The notes below the pieces were generated by a model. The model worked only from the letters and a program-made list of their open reading frames with translations, ran no database searches and was not told where the DNA came from. From Thermomonospora echinospora (GTDB taxonomy: Bacteria > Actinomycetota > Actinomycetes > Streptosporangiales > Streptosporangiaceae): a stretch of DNA of 64,000 bases. A program made the translations under genes and the position numbers. Positions within the stretch are counted from its first letter, which is position 1. The number at the start of each line of letters is the position of its first letter. The stretch spans positions 99,866 through 163,865 of the forward strand of contig NZ_FNVO01000007.1 of assembly GCF_900108175.1 (NCBI RefSeq). The letters run 5' to 3'. Of this stretch, positions 16,958-26,008 are shown piece after piece.

Positions 16958-18346
16958 CTAGCCGCCCAGCAGCTGCGCGGCCAGGAAGGACTCCACCTGG
17001 GAGATGGCGATGCGCTCCTGGTTCATGGAGTCGCGCTCGCGGATGGTGACCGCGTCGTCGGTCAGGGTGTCGAAGTCGACGGTGATGCAGAACGGCGTGC
17101 CGATCTCGTCCTGGCGGCGGTAGCGGCGGCCGATCGCGCCCGCGTCGTCGAACTCCACGTTCCAGTTCCGGCGCAGCTGGGCGGCCAGGTCGCGGGCCTT
17201 CGGGGACAGGTCGGCGTTGCGCGACAGCGGCAGCACCGCGGCCTTGACCGGGGCCAGCCGGTGGTCGAGCCGCATCACCACGCGCTTTTCCAGCTTGCCC
17301 TTGGCGTTGGGCGCCTCGTCCTCGGCGTAGGCGTCCATCATGAAGGTCAGCACGCAGCGGTCCACGCCCGCCGCCGGCTCGATGACGTAGGGGACGTACC
17401 GCTCGCCCTTGTCCTGGTCGAAGTACGACAGGTCCTGGCCGCTGGCCTTGGCGTGGGTGGCCAGGTCGTAGTCGGTGCGGTTGGCGATGCCCTCCAGCTC
17501 GCCCCACTCGGTGCCGACGAAGTCGAAGCGGTACTCGATGTCGACGGTGCGCTTGGAGTAGTGCGACAGCTTCTCGGCCGGGTGCTCGTACAGCCGCAGG
17601 TTCTCCTTGCGGATGCCGAGGTCGACGTACCACTGCATGCGCTGGTCGATCCAGTACTGGTGCCATTCCTCGTCGGTGCCGGGCTCGACGAAGAACTCCA
17701 TCTCCATCTGCTCGAACTCGCGGGTCCGGAAGATGAAGTTGCCCGGGGTGATCTCGTTGCGGAACGACTTGCCGACCTGGCCGATGCCGAACGGGATCTT
17801 GCGGCGGGCCGACTGCTGGACGTTGAGGTAGTTGATGAAGATGCCCTGCGCGGTCTCCGGCCGCAGGTAGGCCAGGCCGGAGGCGTCCTCGACCGGGCCG
17901 AGGTAGGTCTTGAGCAGGCCGTTGAACATCTTCGGCTCGGTGAAGGCGCCCCGGGTGCCGCAGTTGGGGCAGGTCAGGTCGGCCAGGCCGTTGGTCGGCG
18001 GGTGGCCGTGCTTGGCCTCGTAGGCCTCTTCGAGGTGGTCGGCGCGCCAGCGCTTGTGGCAGGACTGGCACTCGGTCAGCGGGTCCACGAAGGCCTGCAC
18101 GTGGCCGCTGGCCTCCCAGACCTCGCGGGCCAGGATCACGCAGGAGTCCAGGCCGACGACGTCGTCGCGGCCCTGGACCATGGACTTCCACCACTGGCGC
18201 TTGACGTTGTTCTTCAGCTCGACGCCCAGCGGGCCGTAGTCCCAGGAGGCGCGCAGCCCGCCGTAGATCTCGCTCGACGGGTAGACCAGGCCGCGCCGCT
18301 TGGCGAGGCTGACGATGGTGTCCATCACGTCGGATCTGCGGGCCAT
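16958..18346 (-). CDS. glyS: Glycine--tRNA ligase (dimeric, eukaryotic type)
   Basis: 462 residues. It charges tRNA-Gly. Class II motifs are present: motif 1 region [17 protein letters not shown], motif 2 [21 protein letters not shown], and motif 3 near [13 protein letters not shown] zinc site is visible as CQSCHKR with CPNCG. The ProS-like anticodon-binding domain begins at [15 protein letters not shown]. This is the single-chain alpha2 enzyme, not the bacterial alpha2beta2 form. The ATG at 18346 gives the normal N-terminus; an in-frame ATG at 18409 adds a non-conserved tail. Confidence 0.95.
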   Translation of the reverse strand: MARRSDVMDTIVSLAKRRGLVYPSSEIYGGLRASWDYGPLGVELKNNVKRQWWKSMVQGRDDVVGLDSCVILAREVWEASGHVQAFVDPLTECQSCHKRWRADHLEEAYEAKHGHPPTNGLADLTCPNCGTRGAFTEPKMFNGLLKTYLGPVEDASGLAYLRPETAQGIFINYLNVQQSARRKIPFGIGQVGKSFRNEITPGNFIFRTREFEQMEMEFFVEPGTDEEWHQYWIDQRMQWYVDLGIRKENLRLYEHPAEKLSHYSKRTVDIEYRFDFVGTEWGELEGIANRTDYDLATHAKASGQDLSYFDQDKGERYVPYVIEPAAGVDRCVLTFMMDAYAEDEAPNAKGKLEKRVVMRLDHRLAPVKAAVLPLSRNADLSPKARDLAAQLRRNWNVEFDDAGAIGRRYRRQDEIGTPFCITVDFDTLTDDAVTIRERDSMNQERIAISQVESFLAAQLLGG

Positions 18347-18492
18347 GGGTTCGTCTCCATCCGGCTGGCGGTCGGCGGGATTGTCTCGTACGCCTGGCGA
18401 TCGGGCCAAGGCGATTTCATCCCCGGTCCGGGCCCCGGGCCTTCCGCTCGCGCGGTCCCCGGCCCCGAGGTCCCTTCAAGGTCCCCAGCTTA

Positions 18493-18523
18493 GGGCACGG
18501 TCACCGGTCTCCCGACCGTGCCC
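18493..18523 (-). terminator. Hairpin terminator after ABM gene
   Basis: GGGCACGGTC / GACCGTGCCC, 10-bp stem with 11-nt loop, between the ABM-domain gene and glyS. The remaining 18347-18591 is non-coding leader and promoter space for glyS. Confidence 0.6.
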
Positions 18524-18591
18524 CGCGGCGGTGGCCCGGCGAGCCCGCCACCGGCCCCGCGGCCCCAGGGGACGGGCGCGGTGGGGTCCGT

Positions 18592-18876
18592 TCAGCGGGC
18601 GGTGACGATCTCGTAGGCGCCCGGCTCGTCGATGGCCAGGGCCGACAGCGGGATGAGCCGCATGCGCACGTCGTAGGCGCCGATGCCGCGCCGGTAGTGG
18701 CCGGCGCCGTCCCACTCGGTGACCATCGCCCACAGCGTGGGGTCGTCGACCGTGCGGGCGATCCGGCCGCTGAGATATCCGGGCGCGGCGGCCAGCGACT
18801 CCAGGATCGAGCCGAGTTCGGCGGCGAACGCCGCGGCCTGCTCGCCGGGCACGCGGTACCGGGTTATCGCGATCAC
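18592..18876 (-). CDS. Antibiotic biosynthesis monooxygenase (ABM) fold protein
   Basis: 94 residues with the ferredoxin-like ABM pattern: an opening strand IAITRYRVP, a helix, AAAPGYLSGRIARTVDDPTLWAMVTEWDG, and a closing strand. Members are small dimeric oxygenases, haem-degrading enzymes or uncharacterised. No catalytic His/Asn/Trp triad of the haem-degrading type can be assigned. It is divergent from the next gene across 64 bp. Confidence 0.75.
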   Translation of the reverse strand: MIAITRYRVPGEQAAAFAAELGSILESLAAAPGYLSGRIARTVDDPTLWAMVTEWDGAGHYRRGIGAYDVRMRLIPLSALAIDEPGAYEIVTAR

Positions 18877-18940
18877 CCGGCCATCCTCTCAGTAGCCGCC
18901 GCGGCCCGGTCCGCAGGGGCGCCGGGGTTACCTTGGGCCG

Positions 18941-19252
18941 GTGAGCACACAACGTGATCCCCATTCCCCCGGACTGCGCGGGGCGATCGAGCGCCGCAGC
19001 GCGGTCCCGGTGGTGTTCCTGCACCGGCTGCCTCTGTGGGTGCCGCTACTGACGGTGTTCGCCCTGCTGGCAGTGGGCATGATGGCCACCGGGTGGCTCG
19101 CGGCGGCCGGGCTGGGGGTGCTGGCCCTGCTGCTGGCCTGGTTCGCCTATCTGAACTGGCCTGCCCTCGACACCGGCGGGCGGGTGCTGCGGATCGCCGC
19201 GCTGGCAGTGCTGGTGCTGCTGGCGGCGGGCCATGCGATTGGCCGGTTTTGA
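18941..19252 (+). CDS. Small membrane protein (DUF6703-like)
   Basis: 103 residues starting at GTG. Two to three closely packed membrane helices (residues 33-72 and 82-100) with the loop LNWPALDTGGRVLR. It resembles the short actinobacterial DUF6703 proteins, from memory. The stop codon overlaps the Zur box of the following operon. Confidence 0.6.
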   Translation: MSTQRDPHSPGLRGAIERRSAVPVVFLHRLPLWVPLLTVFALLAVGMMATGWLAAAGLGVLALLLAWFAYLNWPALDTGGRVLRIAALAVLVLLAAGHAIGRF

Positions 19253-19285
19253 CAACCATTTTCATCTTCGTCCACAATTGAGGCG
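19249..19285 (+). promoter_or_regulatory. znuA promoter, probably leaderless
   Basis: TTGACA at 19249-19254, then CACAAT at 19273-19278 with an 18-bp spacer. The expected transcription start falls at or within 1-2 bases of the GTG at 19285, so the mRNA would have almost no leader. Confidence 0.55.
19250..19264. promoter_or_regulatory. Zur box upstream of znuA
   Basis: TGACAACCATTTTCA matches 13 of 15 positions of the actinobacterial Zur operator form TGAAAATCATTTTCA. It covers the -35 hexamer and spacer of the znuA promoter, which fits repression by zinc-loaded Zur, encoded at the end of the same operon. Confidence 0.75.
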
Positions 19286-20232
19286 TGTTGACCTGCCGTA
19301 GCCTGCGCCGTGCCCTTTCGCTGACCGCTTTGACCGCCACCGCCCTACTCACCGCCACCGCGTGCGGCGGCGGCGACGGGCCCGGCTCGGACGGCACCCG
19401 AGTGGCCGCCGCCTTCTACCCGATGGCCTGGCTGAGCGAACGGGTCGGCGGCTCGGAGGTGTCAGTCGACACCCTCACCAAACCCGGCGCCGAGCCGCAC
19501 GACCTGGAGCTGACCCCTCGCCAGATCGCCGACCTCGGCGAGTCCGACCTCGTGGTCTACGTCAAGGGCCTGCAGCCCGCGGTGGACAAGGCCGTGCGGG
19601 AGCACGCCGGGGACCACGCCCTGGACGCCGCCGCCACCGTGCGGACCCTGCCGCCGCCCGCCGAGGGCGAGCACGCCCACGAAGAGGGCGACGGCCACGG
19701 GCACGAGGAGACCTCCTACGACCCGCACGTCTGGCTCGACCCCAGCCGGATGGCCACCATCGCCACCGCCCTGGGCGAGCGGCTCGCCAAGACCGACCCT
19801 GCGCACGCCGGCACCTACCGCGCCAACGCCAAGACGCTGGCCGGGCAGCTCACCGCCCTGGACGAGGAGTTCCGGACCGGGCTCGACGGCTGCAAGCGGC
19901 GGGCGATGGTCACCGCCCACGCCGCGTTCGGCTACCTGGCCGACCGGTACGGGCTCGAGCAGGTCTCCGTCGCCGGCATCGACCCGGCCGCCGAGCCGTC
20001 GCCGGGGCGGCTGGCCGAGCTGACCCACGAGATCAGGGAGAACGGGGCCACCACCGTGTTCACCGAGACCTTGGTGAGCCCCAAGGTCGCCCAGGCGCTG
20101 GCCCGCGAGGCCGGGGTCCGGACGGCGACGCTCGACCCGGTGGAGGGTTTGGCCGACGGCTCCCGCGGTGACTACCTTTCGATCATGCGCCAGAACCTGC
20201 GGACCCTGCGCACCGCCCTGGAGTGCTCGTGA
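19285..20232 (+). CDS. znuA: Zinc ABC transporter substrate-binding lipoprotein
   Basis: 315 residues. A lipoprotein signal with lipobox-like ATACGGG follows a hydrophobic segment. The cluster A-I fold is shown by VAAFYPMAWLSERVGG, the metal ligand in KPGAEPHDLELTPRQ, YDPHVWLDP, and a third His in AHAAFGYLADRYGL. A His-rich loop (EHAHEEGDGHGHEE) between ligands is the mark of zinc rather than manganese binders. It delivers zinc to the ZnuBC channel. First gene of znuA-znuC-znuB-zur; its stop overlaps the znuC start. Confidence 0.92.
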   Translation: MLTCRSLRRALSLTALTATALLTATACGGGDGPGSDGTRVAAAFYPMAWLSERVGGSEVSVDTLTKPGAEPHDLELTPRQIADLGESDLVVYVKGLQPAVDKAVREHAGDHALDAAATVRTLPPPAEGEHAHEEGDGHGHEETSYDPHVWLDPSRMATIATALGERLAKTDPAHAGTYRANAKTLAGQLTALDEEFRTGLDGCKRRAMVTAHAAFGYLADRYGLEQVSVAGIDPAAEPSPGRLAELTHEIRENGATTVFTETLVSPKVAQALAREAGVRTATLDPVEGLADGSRGDYLSIMRQNLRTLRTALECS

Positions 20233-21023
20233 CCTCCACCGGAGCGAACGGCGCGCCGCCCTTCGAGATGACCGCCGGCCGGGTGCGGCTGGACGGGCGG
20301 GAAGTGCTGCACGGCATCGATCTGCGGGTCGAGCCCGGCGAGGTGCTCGCCGTGCTGGGCGCCAACGGCTCGGGCAAGTCCACGCTGATCCGGGCGCTGC
20401 TGGGCCTGGTGCCGCTGTCGGGGGGCCGCACGCATATCTACGGCAGTCCGCCCGCCCGGTTCCGCGACTGGAAGCGCGTCGGCTACGTGCCGCAGCGGCT
20501 CACCGTGGGCGGCGGGGTCCCCGCGACCGTGCGGGAGGTGGTGGCCTCCGGCCGGATCGCCCGCCAGTCGAGGCTGCGGCCGTTCTCCTCGGCCGCCGAC
20601 CGGGCGGCGGTGCGGCGGGCGCTGGAGACGGTGGGCCTCGCCGACCGGGCCGGCCATCCGGCGCAGCGGCTGTCGGGCGGCCAGCAGCAGCGGGTGCTGA
20701 TCGCCCGCGCGCTGGCCGGCGAGCCGGACGTCTTCGTCATGGACGAGCCCACCGCCGGGGTGGACGCCGCCAGCCAGGCCGCCCTCGCCCGGACCCTGCG
20801 CGAACTGGTCCGCCAGGGCCGCACGATCGTGCTGGTGGCCCACGAACTGGGCCCGCTGGAGCCGCTGATCACCCGGGCCGTGGTGGTGGAGGCCGGCCGC
20901 ATCGCGCACACCGGCGCGCCGCCCGCGCCCGAGGGCGAGTGCGCCAGGCCGGGTCACCAGCACCTGCACCCGCACGCCCCCGGCACCGAGCCGGCGCCGC
21001 TGACCACCTGGAACCCTGCGTGA
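20229..21023 (+). CDS. znuC: Zinc ABC transporter ATP-binding protein
   Basis: 264 residues. Walker A GANGSGKST, signature LSGGQQQRVLIARAL, Walker B VFVMDEP and the switch His in LVAHEL are all present. The C-terminus adds a His-rich tail (HQHLHPH), suited to zinc sensing or binding. The GTG at 20229 overlaps the znuA stop as GTGA; a GTG at 20223 is also in frame. Confidence 0.92.
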   Translation: MTSTGANGAPPFEMTAGRVRLDGREVLHGIDLRVEPGEVLAVLGANGSGKSTLIRALLGLVPLSGGRTHIYGSPPARFRDWKRVGYVPQRLTVGGGVPATVREVVASGRIARQSRLRPFSSAADRAAVRRALETVGLADRAGHPAQRLSGGQQQRVLIARALAGEPDVFVMDEPTAGVDAASQAALARTLRELVRQGRTIVLVAHELGPLEPLITRAVVVEAGRIAHTGAPPAPEGECARPGHQHLHPHAPGTEPAPLTTWNPA

Positions 21024-21901
21024 TCGACCTACTGCGTTACGACTTCATGCGCATCGCCCTGGTGCTGGCGGTGCTCATCGGCCTGACCGCTCCGGCGGTC
21101 GGCACGTTCATCGTGCAGCGCCGGCTGGCGCTGCTCGGCGACGGGATCGGGCACATCGCGCTGACCGGCATCGGCCTCGGCCTGCTCACCAGCACCTCCC
21201 CGGTGCTGGGCGCGCTGGTGGTGTCGGTGCTGGGCGCGGTGGCCATCGAGGTCCTGCGCGCCCGCAGCCGCACCGGCGGGGACGTGGCGCTGGCCCTGCT
21301 GTTCTACGGCGGGCTGGCCGGCGGCGTGCTGCTGACCAACCTGCGGGGCGGCGGCTCGGGCCTGCAGTCCTACCTGTTCGGCTCCATCACCAGCGTCACC
21401 GTCGAGGACCTGTACGTGGTCGCCGCCCTGGCCGCCGCCGTGCTGGCGATCGTGGCGCTGTTCGGCCGGGAGCTGTTCCTGCTGTGCCAGGACGAGGAGG
21501 TGGCCCGGGCCAGCGGGCTGCCGGCCCGGGCGCTGAGCCTGCTGATCGCGGTCACCGCCGCGGTCACCGTGGTGATCGCCATGCGCGCCATCGGGCTGCT
21601 GCTGGTCAGCGCACTGATGGTGGTGCCGGTGGCGGCCGCCCAGCAGCTCACCCGGGGGTTCCGCGACACCATGCTGACGGCCATGGGGATCGGCGTGCTG
21701 TCGGCGGTGTCCGGCCTGGTCGGCTCGTTCGAGTACGACCTGCCGCCCGGCCCTTCCATCGTGCTGCTGGCGCTGGCGGTGTACCTACTGCTGGTGCTGT
21801 GGCGGACGATCGGGGATTCGGTGATCCGCCGCGATCGCCGGAGCCGTACACTGCCTTCCAGCCCGAAGGAGGCGACCGCCGACGCGGAGGTGCGACGATG
21901 A
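21020..21901 (+). CDS. znuB: Zinc ABC transporter permease
   Basis: 293 residues with eight to nine hydrophobic helices of the ABC-3 permease family. Conserved segments are RRLALLGDGIGHIALTGIG near the N-terminus and MRAIGLLLVSALMVVPVAAAQQ. The GTG at 21020 overlaps the znuC stop (GTGA). The hydrophilic C-terminus overlaps zur by four bases. Confidence 0.92.
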   Translation: MIDLLRYDFMRIALVLAVLIGLTAPAVGTFIVQRRLALLGDGIGHIALTGIGLGLLTSTSPVLGALVVSVLGAVAIEVLRARSRTGGDVALALLFYGGLAGGVLLTNLRGGGSGLQSYLFGSITSVTVEDLYVVAALAAAVLAIVALFGRELFLLCQDEEVARASGLPARALSLLIAVTAAVTVVIAMRAIGLLLVSALMVVPVAAAQQLTRGFRDTMLTAMGIGVLSAVSGLVGSFEYDLPPGPSIVLLALAVYLLLVLWRTIGDSVIRRDRRSRTLPSSPKEATADAEVRR

Positions 21902-22311
21902 TGGCCCGCCGGGACGGCACGGGCGCCAGGACGACGGCCCGCCGGGACGCGGTACGGGAGGTGCTGGCCCGCAGCGAGGGTTTCCGCAGCGCGCAGGACA
22001 TCTACGCCGACCTGCGGGCGGACGGCTCCAAGATCGGCCTGACCACGGTCTACCGCGCGCTGCAGGCGATGAGCGAGGCCGGCCAGGTCGACGTGCTGCG
22101 CACCGACGAGGGCGAGGCGGTCTACCGGGCCTGCCACACCGACGAGCACCACCATCACCTGGTGTGCCGCCGGTGCGGCCGGACGGTGGAGGTCGCCGGC
22201 CCCGCCGTGGAGCGCTGGGCCGAGACCATCGGCGCCGAGCACGGCTTCACCGACGTCACCCACACCGTCGAGGTCTTCGGCACCTGTGCCGGCTGCGCCG
22301 CCGCCGGCTAG
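21898..22311 (+). CDS. zur: Fur-family zinc uptake regulator
   Basis: 137 residues. A winged helix (LTTVYRALQAM recognition helix) is followed by the dimerisation domain with the HHHHLVC metal site, the structural zinc pairs CRRC and CAGC, and the HGFTDVTHTVEVFGTC end. Placement as last gene of the zinc transporter operon and the Zur box upstream indicate Zur rather than Fur. The ATG overlaps the znuB stop (ATGA); a second ATG follows at 21901. Confidence 0.9.
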   Translation: MMARRDGTGARTTARRDAVREVLARSEGFRSAQDIYADLRADGSKIGLTTVYRALQAMSEAGQVDVLRTDEGEAVYRACHTDEHHHHLVCRRCGRTVEVAGPAVERWAETIGAEHGFTDVTHTVEVFGTCAGCAAAG

Positions 22312-22433
22312 CCGCCGCCCCGCGCCCGCCCGGGCGAGGCGACGGCCCTCAGGTCCCGTCCGGCGCCGCGTCGTTCCCGGCGGTCAGGCCGCGGAACGGC
22401 CCGCCGGCGTCCCGGCCCATGCCTTGCCGAACG

Positions 22434-23261
22434 TCACGACGCCCCGTTCACGGCGTGGCCCGTCACGTCGTGCACGGCCGCCGGCACCGGGTTGGGCTCG
22501 GCGCCGCCGTAGCGGCGGTCGCGGGTGGCGTAGACCTCGCAGGCGTGCCACAGGTGGCGGCGGTCGAAGTCCGGCCACAGCACGTCCTGGAAGACGTACT
22601 CGGCATAGGCCGACTGCCAGATCAGGAAGTTGGACGAGCGCTGCTCCCCCGAGGGTCGCAGGAACAGGTCCACGTCCGGCACCTCGGGCCGGTACAGGTA
22701 GCGGGCGAACACCTTCTCGTTGACCTTGTCGGGGTCGAGCCGGCCGGCGGCGACGTCCCGGGCGAGCGCGGCGGCGGCGTCGGCGATCTCGGCCCGCCCG
22801 CCGTAGTTGACGCAGAACTGCAGCGTCAGCACGTCGTTGTCACGGGTCATCCGCTCGGCGTCCTCCAGCTCGGAGATCACGCTGCGCCACAGCCGGGGCC
22901 GCCGGCCCGCCCAGCGCACCCGCACCCCCATGGAGTGCAGCTGGTCGCGACGGCGCCGGATCACGTCCCGGTTGAAGCCCATCAGGAAGCGCACCTCCTC
23001 CGGGGAGCGCTTCCAGTTCTCGGTGGAGAACGCGTACGCCGACAAGTAGGGGATGCCGAGCTCGATCGCGCCCATGATCACGTCGAAGAGGGAGTGCTCC
23101 CCCATCTTGTGCCCCTCGGTGCGCGGCAGCCCGCGCTCCTTGGCCCAGCGCCCGTTGCCGTCCATCACGATGGCCACGTGCCTGGGCACGAACTGCTTGG
23201 GGATGGCCGGCGGGCGGACCCCGCTCGCATGCGGATAAGGCGGCTGGACGGCCCTGTTCAA
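22434..23261 (-). CDS. uppS: Isoprenyl transferase (cis-prenyltransferase)
   Basis: 275 residues. It extends farnesyl-PP with isopentenyl-PP to the long-chain cis-polyprenyl-PP used as carrier in peptidoglycan synthesis. Family motifs are [17 protein letters not shown] (catalytic Asp), [11 protein letters not shown], and [27 protein letters not shown] near the end. The TTG at 23261 overlaps the recO stop as TTGA and has AGGAG five bases upstream, so recO and uppS are translationally coupled. Confidence 0.93.
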   Translation of the reverse strand: MNRAVQPPYPHASGVRPPAIPKQFVPRHVAIVMDGNGRWAKERGLPRTEGHKMGEHSLFDVIMGAIELGIPYLSAYAFSTENWKRSPEEVRFLMGFNRDVIRRRRDQLHSMGVRVRWAGRRPRLWRSVISELEDAERMTRDNDVLTLQFCVNYGGRAEIADAAAALARDVAAGRLDPDKVNEKVFARYLYRPEVPDVDLFLRPSGEQRSSNFLIWQSAYAEYVFQDVLWPDFDRRHLWHACEVYATRDRRYGGAEPNPVPAAVHDVTGHAVNGAS

Positions 23262-24025
23262 CCTGGCTCCTCGTCGATGGTCGTGATGGGTGCGGCCTCG
23301 CGCTCGACGTGCCGCAGCGAGCGGATCCCGTGCTCTAGATGCCACTGCAGGTAGGCGGCCACCAGGCCGCTGCACTCGGCCCGGTGCCGCGGCTGGCTGC
23401 CGTCGGCGTGCTCCCAGTCGCCCCGCAGCAGCGCCAGCATCAGCTCCAGCGTCGGCGGCGCCGGGGTGGCGGCGCCTGGCCGGCGGCAGTTGCCGCACAT
23501 GGCCCCGCCAGCGGCGATGGCGAACGCCCGCAGCCGGTTGCGCGAGCCGCAAGCGACGCACTCGTCCAGGGCGGGCGCCCAGCCGGCCACCGACAGCGAC
23601 CGCAACAGGTAGGCGTCCAGCACCAGCCTGGGGTCATGCGCACCGTCGGCCAGCGTGCGCAGCCCGCCCAGCAGCAGCAGGAACTGCCGCAGCGCCGGTT
23701 CCTTCTCCTCCGCGGTCAGCTTCTCGGCCGTCTCCAGCATCGCCGTCCCGGCCGTGTAGCGGGGGTAGTCGGTCACCAGCGGTTCCCCGTACGGCCGCAG
23801 CGTCTCGGCCTGGGTGATCAGGTCCAGCGAGCGCCGCTCGTAGAACTGCAGGTCCACATGGGTGAACGGCTCCAGCCGGGCGCCGAAGCGCGACTTGGTC
23901 TTGCGTACTCCCTTGGCGGCGGCGCGGATCCGGCCAGTGCGCCGGGTGAGCACCGTGACGATGCGGTCCGCCTCACCCAGCTTCTGGGTGCGTAGCACGA
24001 TTCCCTCGTCGCGGTACAGGCTCAC
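23258..24025 (-). CDS. recO: DNA repair protein RecO
   Basis: 255 residues. It acts in the RecFOR pathway, displacing SSB and loading RecA at gaps. The N-terminal OB fold begins [22 protein letters not shown]; a zinc-finger-like CVACG/CGNC pair lies at about residues 150-180. The GTG at 24025 gives the standard N-terminus; ATG codons at 24043 and 24070 would only add non-conserved residues. Followed by uppS with a 4-bp overlap. Confidence 0.9.
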   Translation of the reverse strand: MSLYRDEGIVLRTQKLGEADRIVTVLTRRTGRIRAAAKGVRKTKSRFGARLEPFTHVDLQFYERRSLDLITQAETLRPYGEPLVTDYPRYTAGTAMLETAEKLTAEEKEPALRQFLLLLGGLRTLADGAHDPRLVLDAYLLRSLSVAGWAPALDECVACGSRNRLRAFAIAAGGAMCGNCRRPGAATPAPPTLELMLALLRGDWEHADGSQPRHRAECSGLVAAYLQWHLEHGIRSLRHVEREAAPITTIDEEPG

Positions 24026-24179
24026 CCCGGCATTGTCCCGCATCCAGCGGCGCGGGCGGAAAACGACCACGGGTCAACGGACGGCCAGTAAGGGAACATT
24101 ACGGTCAGTGACCGGATCCGGCCTGCCCAACCCGGTCAAGCGTGTGGCATGGATCACCGTCTCCTGTCAGCGTGACCTC

Positions 24180-25205
24180 ATGAGATGCACCATCGTCCCT
24201 CCGCACATGCTGGAGCGCGTCGCCCGTACCGACGACCCCGCGCTGCGCGACATGGCCCGGCGCACCCTCGTGCTGTCCGCCACCCAGCGCGTGGAGCGGC
24301 GGACCCTCCCGGTCGCCACCGCCGACCCCAGCGAGGACTTCGCCCCCCGCCGCACCGTCCACGACGCGGCCACCCGCCAGGAACTGCCGGGCAAGGCCGT
24401 GCGCTCCGAGGGCGACGGCCCCACCGGCGACGGGGTCGTCGACCAGTCCTACGACTGGCTGGGGGTGACCTTCGACTACTTCGAGGCCGTCCACCGGCGC
24501 AACTCCATCGACGGCGCCGGGCTCTCCCTGGTCAGCACTGTCCACTACGGCGTCGACTACGCCAACGCCTTCTGGAACGGCGAGCAGATGGTGTACGGGG
24601 ACGGCGACGGCACCCTGTTCACCGGGTTCACCGGACCGCTGGACGTCACCGGCCACGAACTGGTCCACGGCGTCACCCAGTACACCGCGAACCTGGAGTA
24701 CTTCGGCCAGTCCGGAGCGCTCAACGAGTCGATGTCGGACGTGTTCGGGTCGCTGATCAAGCAGTGGCACCGCGGGCAGACCGCCGACGAGGCCGACTGG
24801 ATCATCGGCGAGGGCCTGCTGGCGGAGGGGGTCTCGGGGGTCGGGCTGCGCTCACTGAAGGCGCCCGGCACCGCCTACGACGACCCGCGGCTGGGCAAGG
24901 ACCCGCAGCCCGGGCACATGCGCGACTACGTGGAGACCTACCGCGACAACGGCGGCGTCCACATCAACTCCGGCATCCCCAACCGCGCCTTCCACCTGGT
25001 GGCGACGGCGCTGGGCGGCCACGCCTGGGAGAAGGCCGGCCGGATCTGGTACGAGACGCTGACCGGCCGGGCAATGAGCCCGAACACCGGATTCGCCGCG
25101 TTCGCCGCGGCTACGATCGAGGCCGCCGGGCGCCTGTACGGCGCCGCCAGCATCGAGACCGCAGCCGTGAAAGAGGCGTGGGACGGGGTAGGCGTGCAGA
25201 GGTGA
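24180..25205 (+). CDS. Protealysin-like M4 metalloprotease
   Basis: 341 residues. The zinc site is HELVH with the downstream Glu ligand in NESMSDVFGS, and the M4 catalytic His appears in GGVHINSGIPNRAFH. The N-terminus has the short propeptide motif CTIVPPHML typical of protealysin-like proteases, in place of the large FTP/PepSY propeptide of thermolysin. There is no signal peptide, so it is cytoplasmic or leaves by an unusual route. The emfourin-type inhibitor gene overlaps its stop. Confidence 0.88.
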   Translation: MRCTIVPPHMLERVARTDDPALRDMARRTLVLSATQRVERRTLPVATADPSEDFAPRRTVHDAATRQELPGKAVRSEGDGPTGDGVVDQSYDWLGVTFDYFEAVHRRNSIDGAGLSLVSTVHYGVDYANAFWNGEQMVYGDGDGTLFTGFTGPLDVTGHELVHGVTQYTANLEYFGQSGALNESMSDVFGSLIKQWHRGQTADEADWIIGEGLLAEGVSGVGLRSLKAPGTAYDDPRLGKDPQPGHMRDYVETYRDNGGVHINSGIPNRAFHLVATALGGHAWEKAGRIWYETLTGRAMSPNTGFAAFAAATIEAAGRLYGAASIETAAVKEAWDGVGVQR

Positions 25206-25456
25206 GGGTGACCGTGGTCCGCAGTGGAGGCTTCGCCGGCATCGACCGGCGCGGCGAGTCCGACACCGCCTCCGATCCGGTGCTGCGCGGCCTGGTCGAC
25301 CGGGTCGACCTGGGCCGGGTGCCGCCCCCAGGCCGCATCCCCGACCAGTTCGTCTACGAGATCGACATCGATGGCCGGGTGGCCACCGTCGGCGAGGCCC
25401 AGCTCACCGGCCCGCTGCGTGAGCTGGTCCACCACGTCCTCGACGGATCCGTCTGA
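25202..25456 (+). CDS. Emfourin-type protealysin inhibitor
   Basis: 84 residues. The pattern VRSGGFAGIDRRGE, then FVYEIDIDG and a C-terminal LTGPLRELVHHVL, fits the emfourin (M4in) family, small proteins that bind and block protealysin-like M4 proteases. The GTG overlaps the protease stop (GTGA), so enzyme and inhibitor are translationally coupled. The product would keep the intracellular protease in check. Confidence 0.8.
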   Translation: MRVTVVRSGGFAGIDRRGESDTASDPVLRGLVDRVDLGRVPPPGRIPDQFVYEIDIDGRVATVGEAQLTGPLRELVHHVLDGSV

Positions 25457-25501
25457 GCCCGTACCGCAGCCGGCCGTGCGCGGGGCCGCGGGAGCGCCCG
25501 C

Positions 25502-26008
25502 TCACGGCCGGCACACCCGCAGGTCCCTGGCCTTCTCCGGCAGGTGGCGCACGCGTTCGGCCCGGGTGAGGTCCCGGCCGACCAGGGCGCACACGGCAGC
25601 GGCCGGATCGGCGGGACGCGCCACGTCCCACTCCTGGACCAGCCCCATGAAGTCGCCGGCCACCAGCCTCCCGCCCTTGCCGTACCTGACCCAGCGCAGA
25701 GCGCTGGCGATGCGGAACGGGCTCTCGTTCATGTTGGCGCCCACCGGCCCGCCGATCTGGCGGTGGGTGGCCAGGTCCCACAGCCGCACGGTCCCGTCGC
25801 CTCCGCCGGTGGCCAGGACGGCACCGCCCGGCTCGAAGGCGAGGGCGCCGACCCCGCCGCAGTCACCGGTGTCGAACCGGTCCCGCAGCCTGCGGGTGGC
25901 CAGGTCCCACAGCCCCACGGTTCCCTCCGTGTCGCCGGTGGCCAGCGTTCTGCCGTCCGCGCTGACCGCGACGGCGTACATCTTGCCGCCGGAGCCGGTC
26001 CAGGCGGG
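25502..26008 (-). pseudogene. C-terminal WD40 part, separated by a frameshift
   Basis: This stretch continues the WD40 protein at 25863-28256 in another frame. It carries two to three more blades (AVAVSADGRTLATG, GTVGLWDLATRR, ALAFEPGGAVLATGG, TVRLWDLATH) and a closing tail (ALVGRDLTRAERVRHLP) of the kind that ends many actinobacterial WD40 proteins. Removing one base in the GGG run at 26006-26008 restores a continuous blade (PDGRTAWTGSGGKMYAVAVS). It could be translated alone from ATG 25981, but there is no clear reason to think it is a separate gene. Confidence 0.7.
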
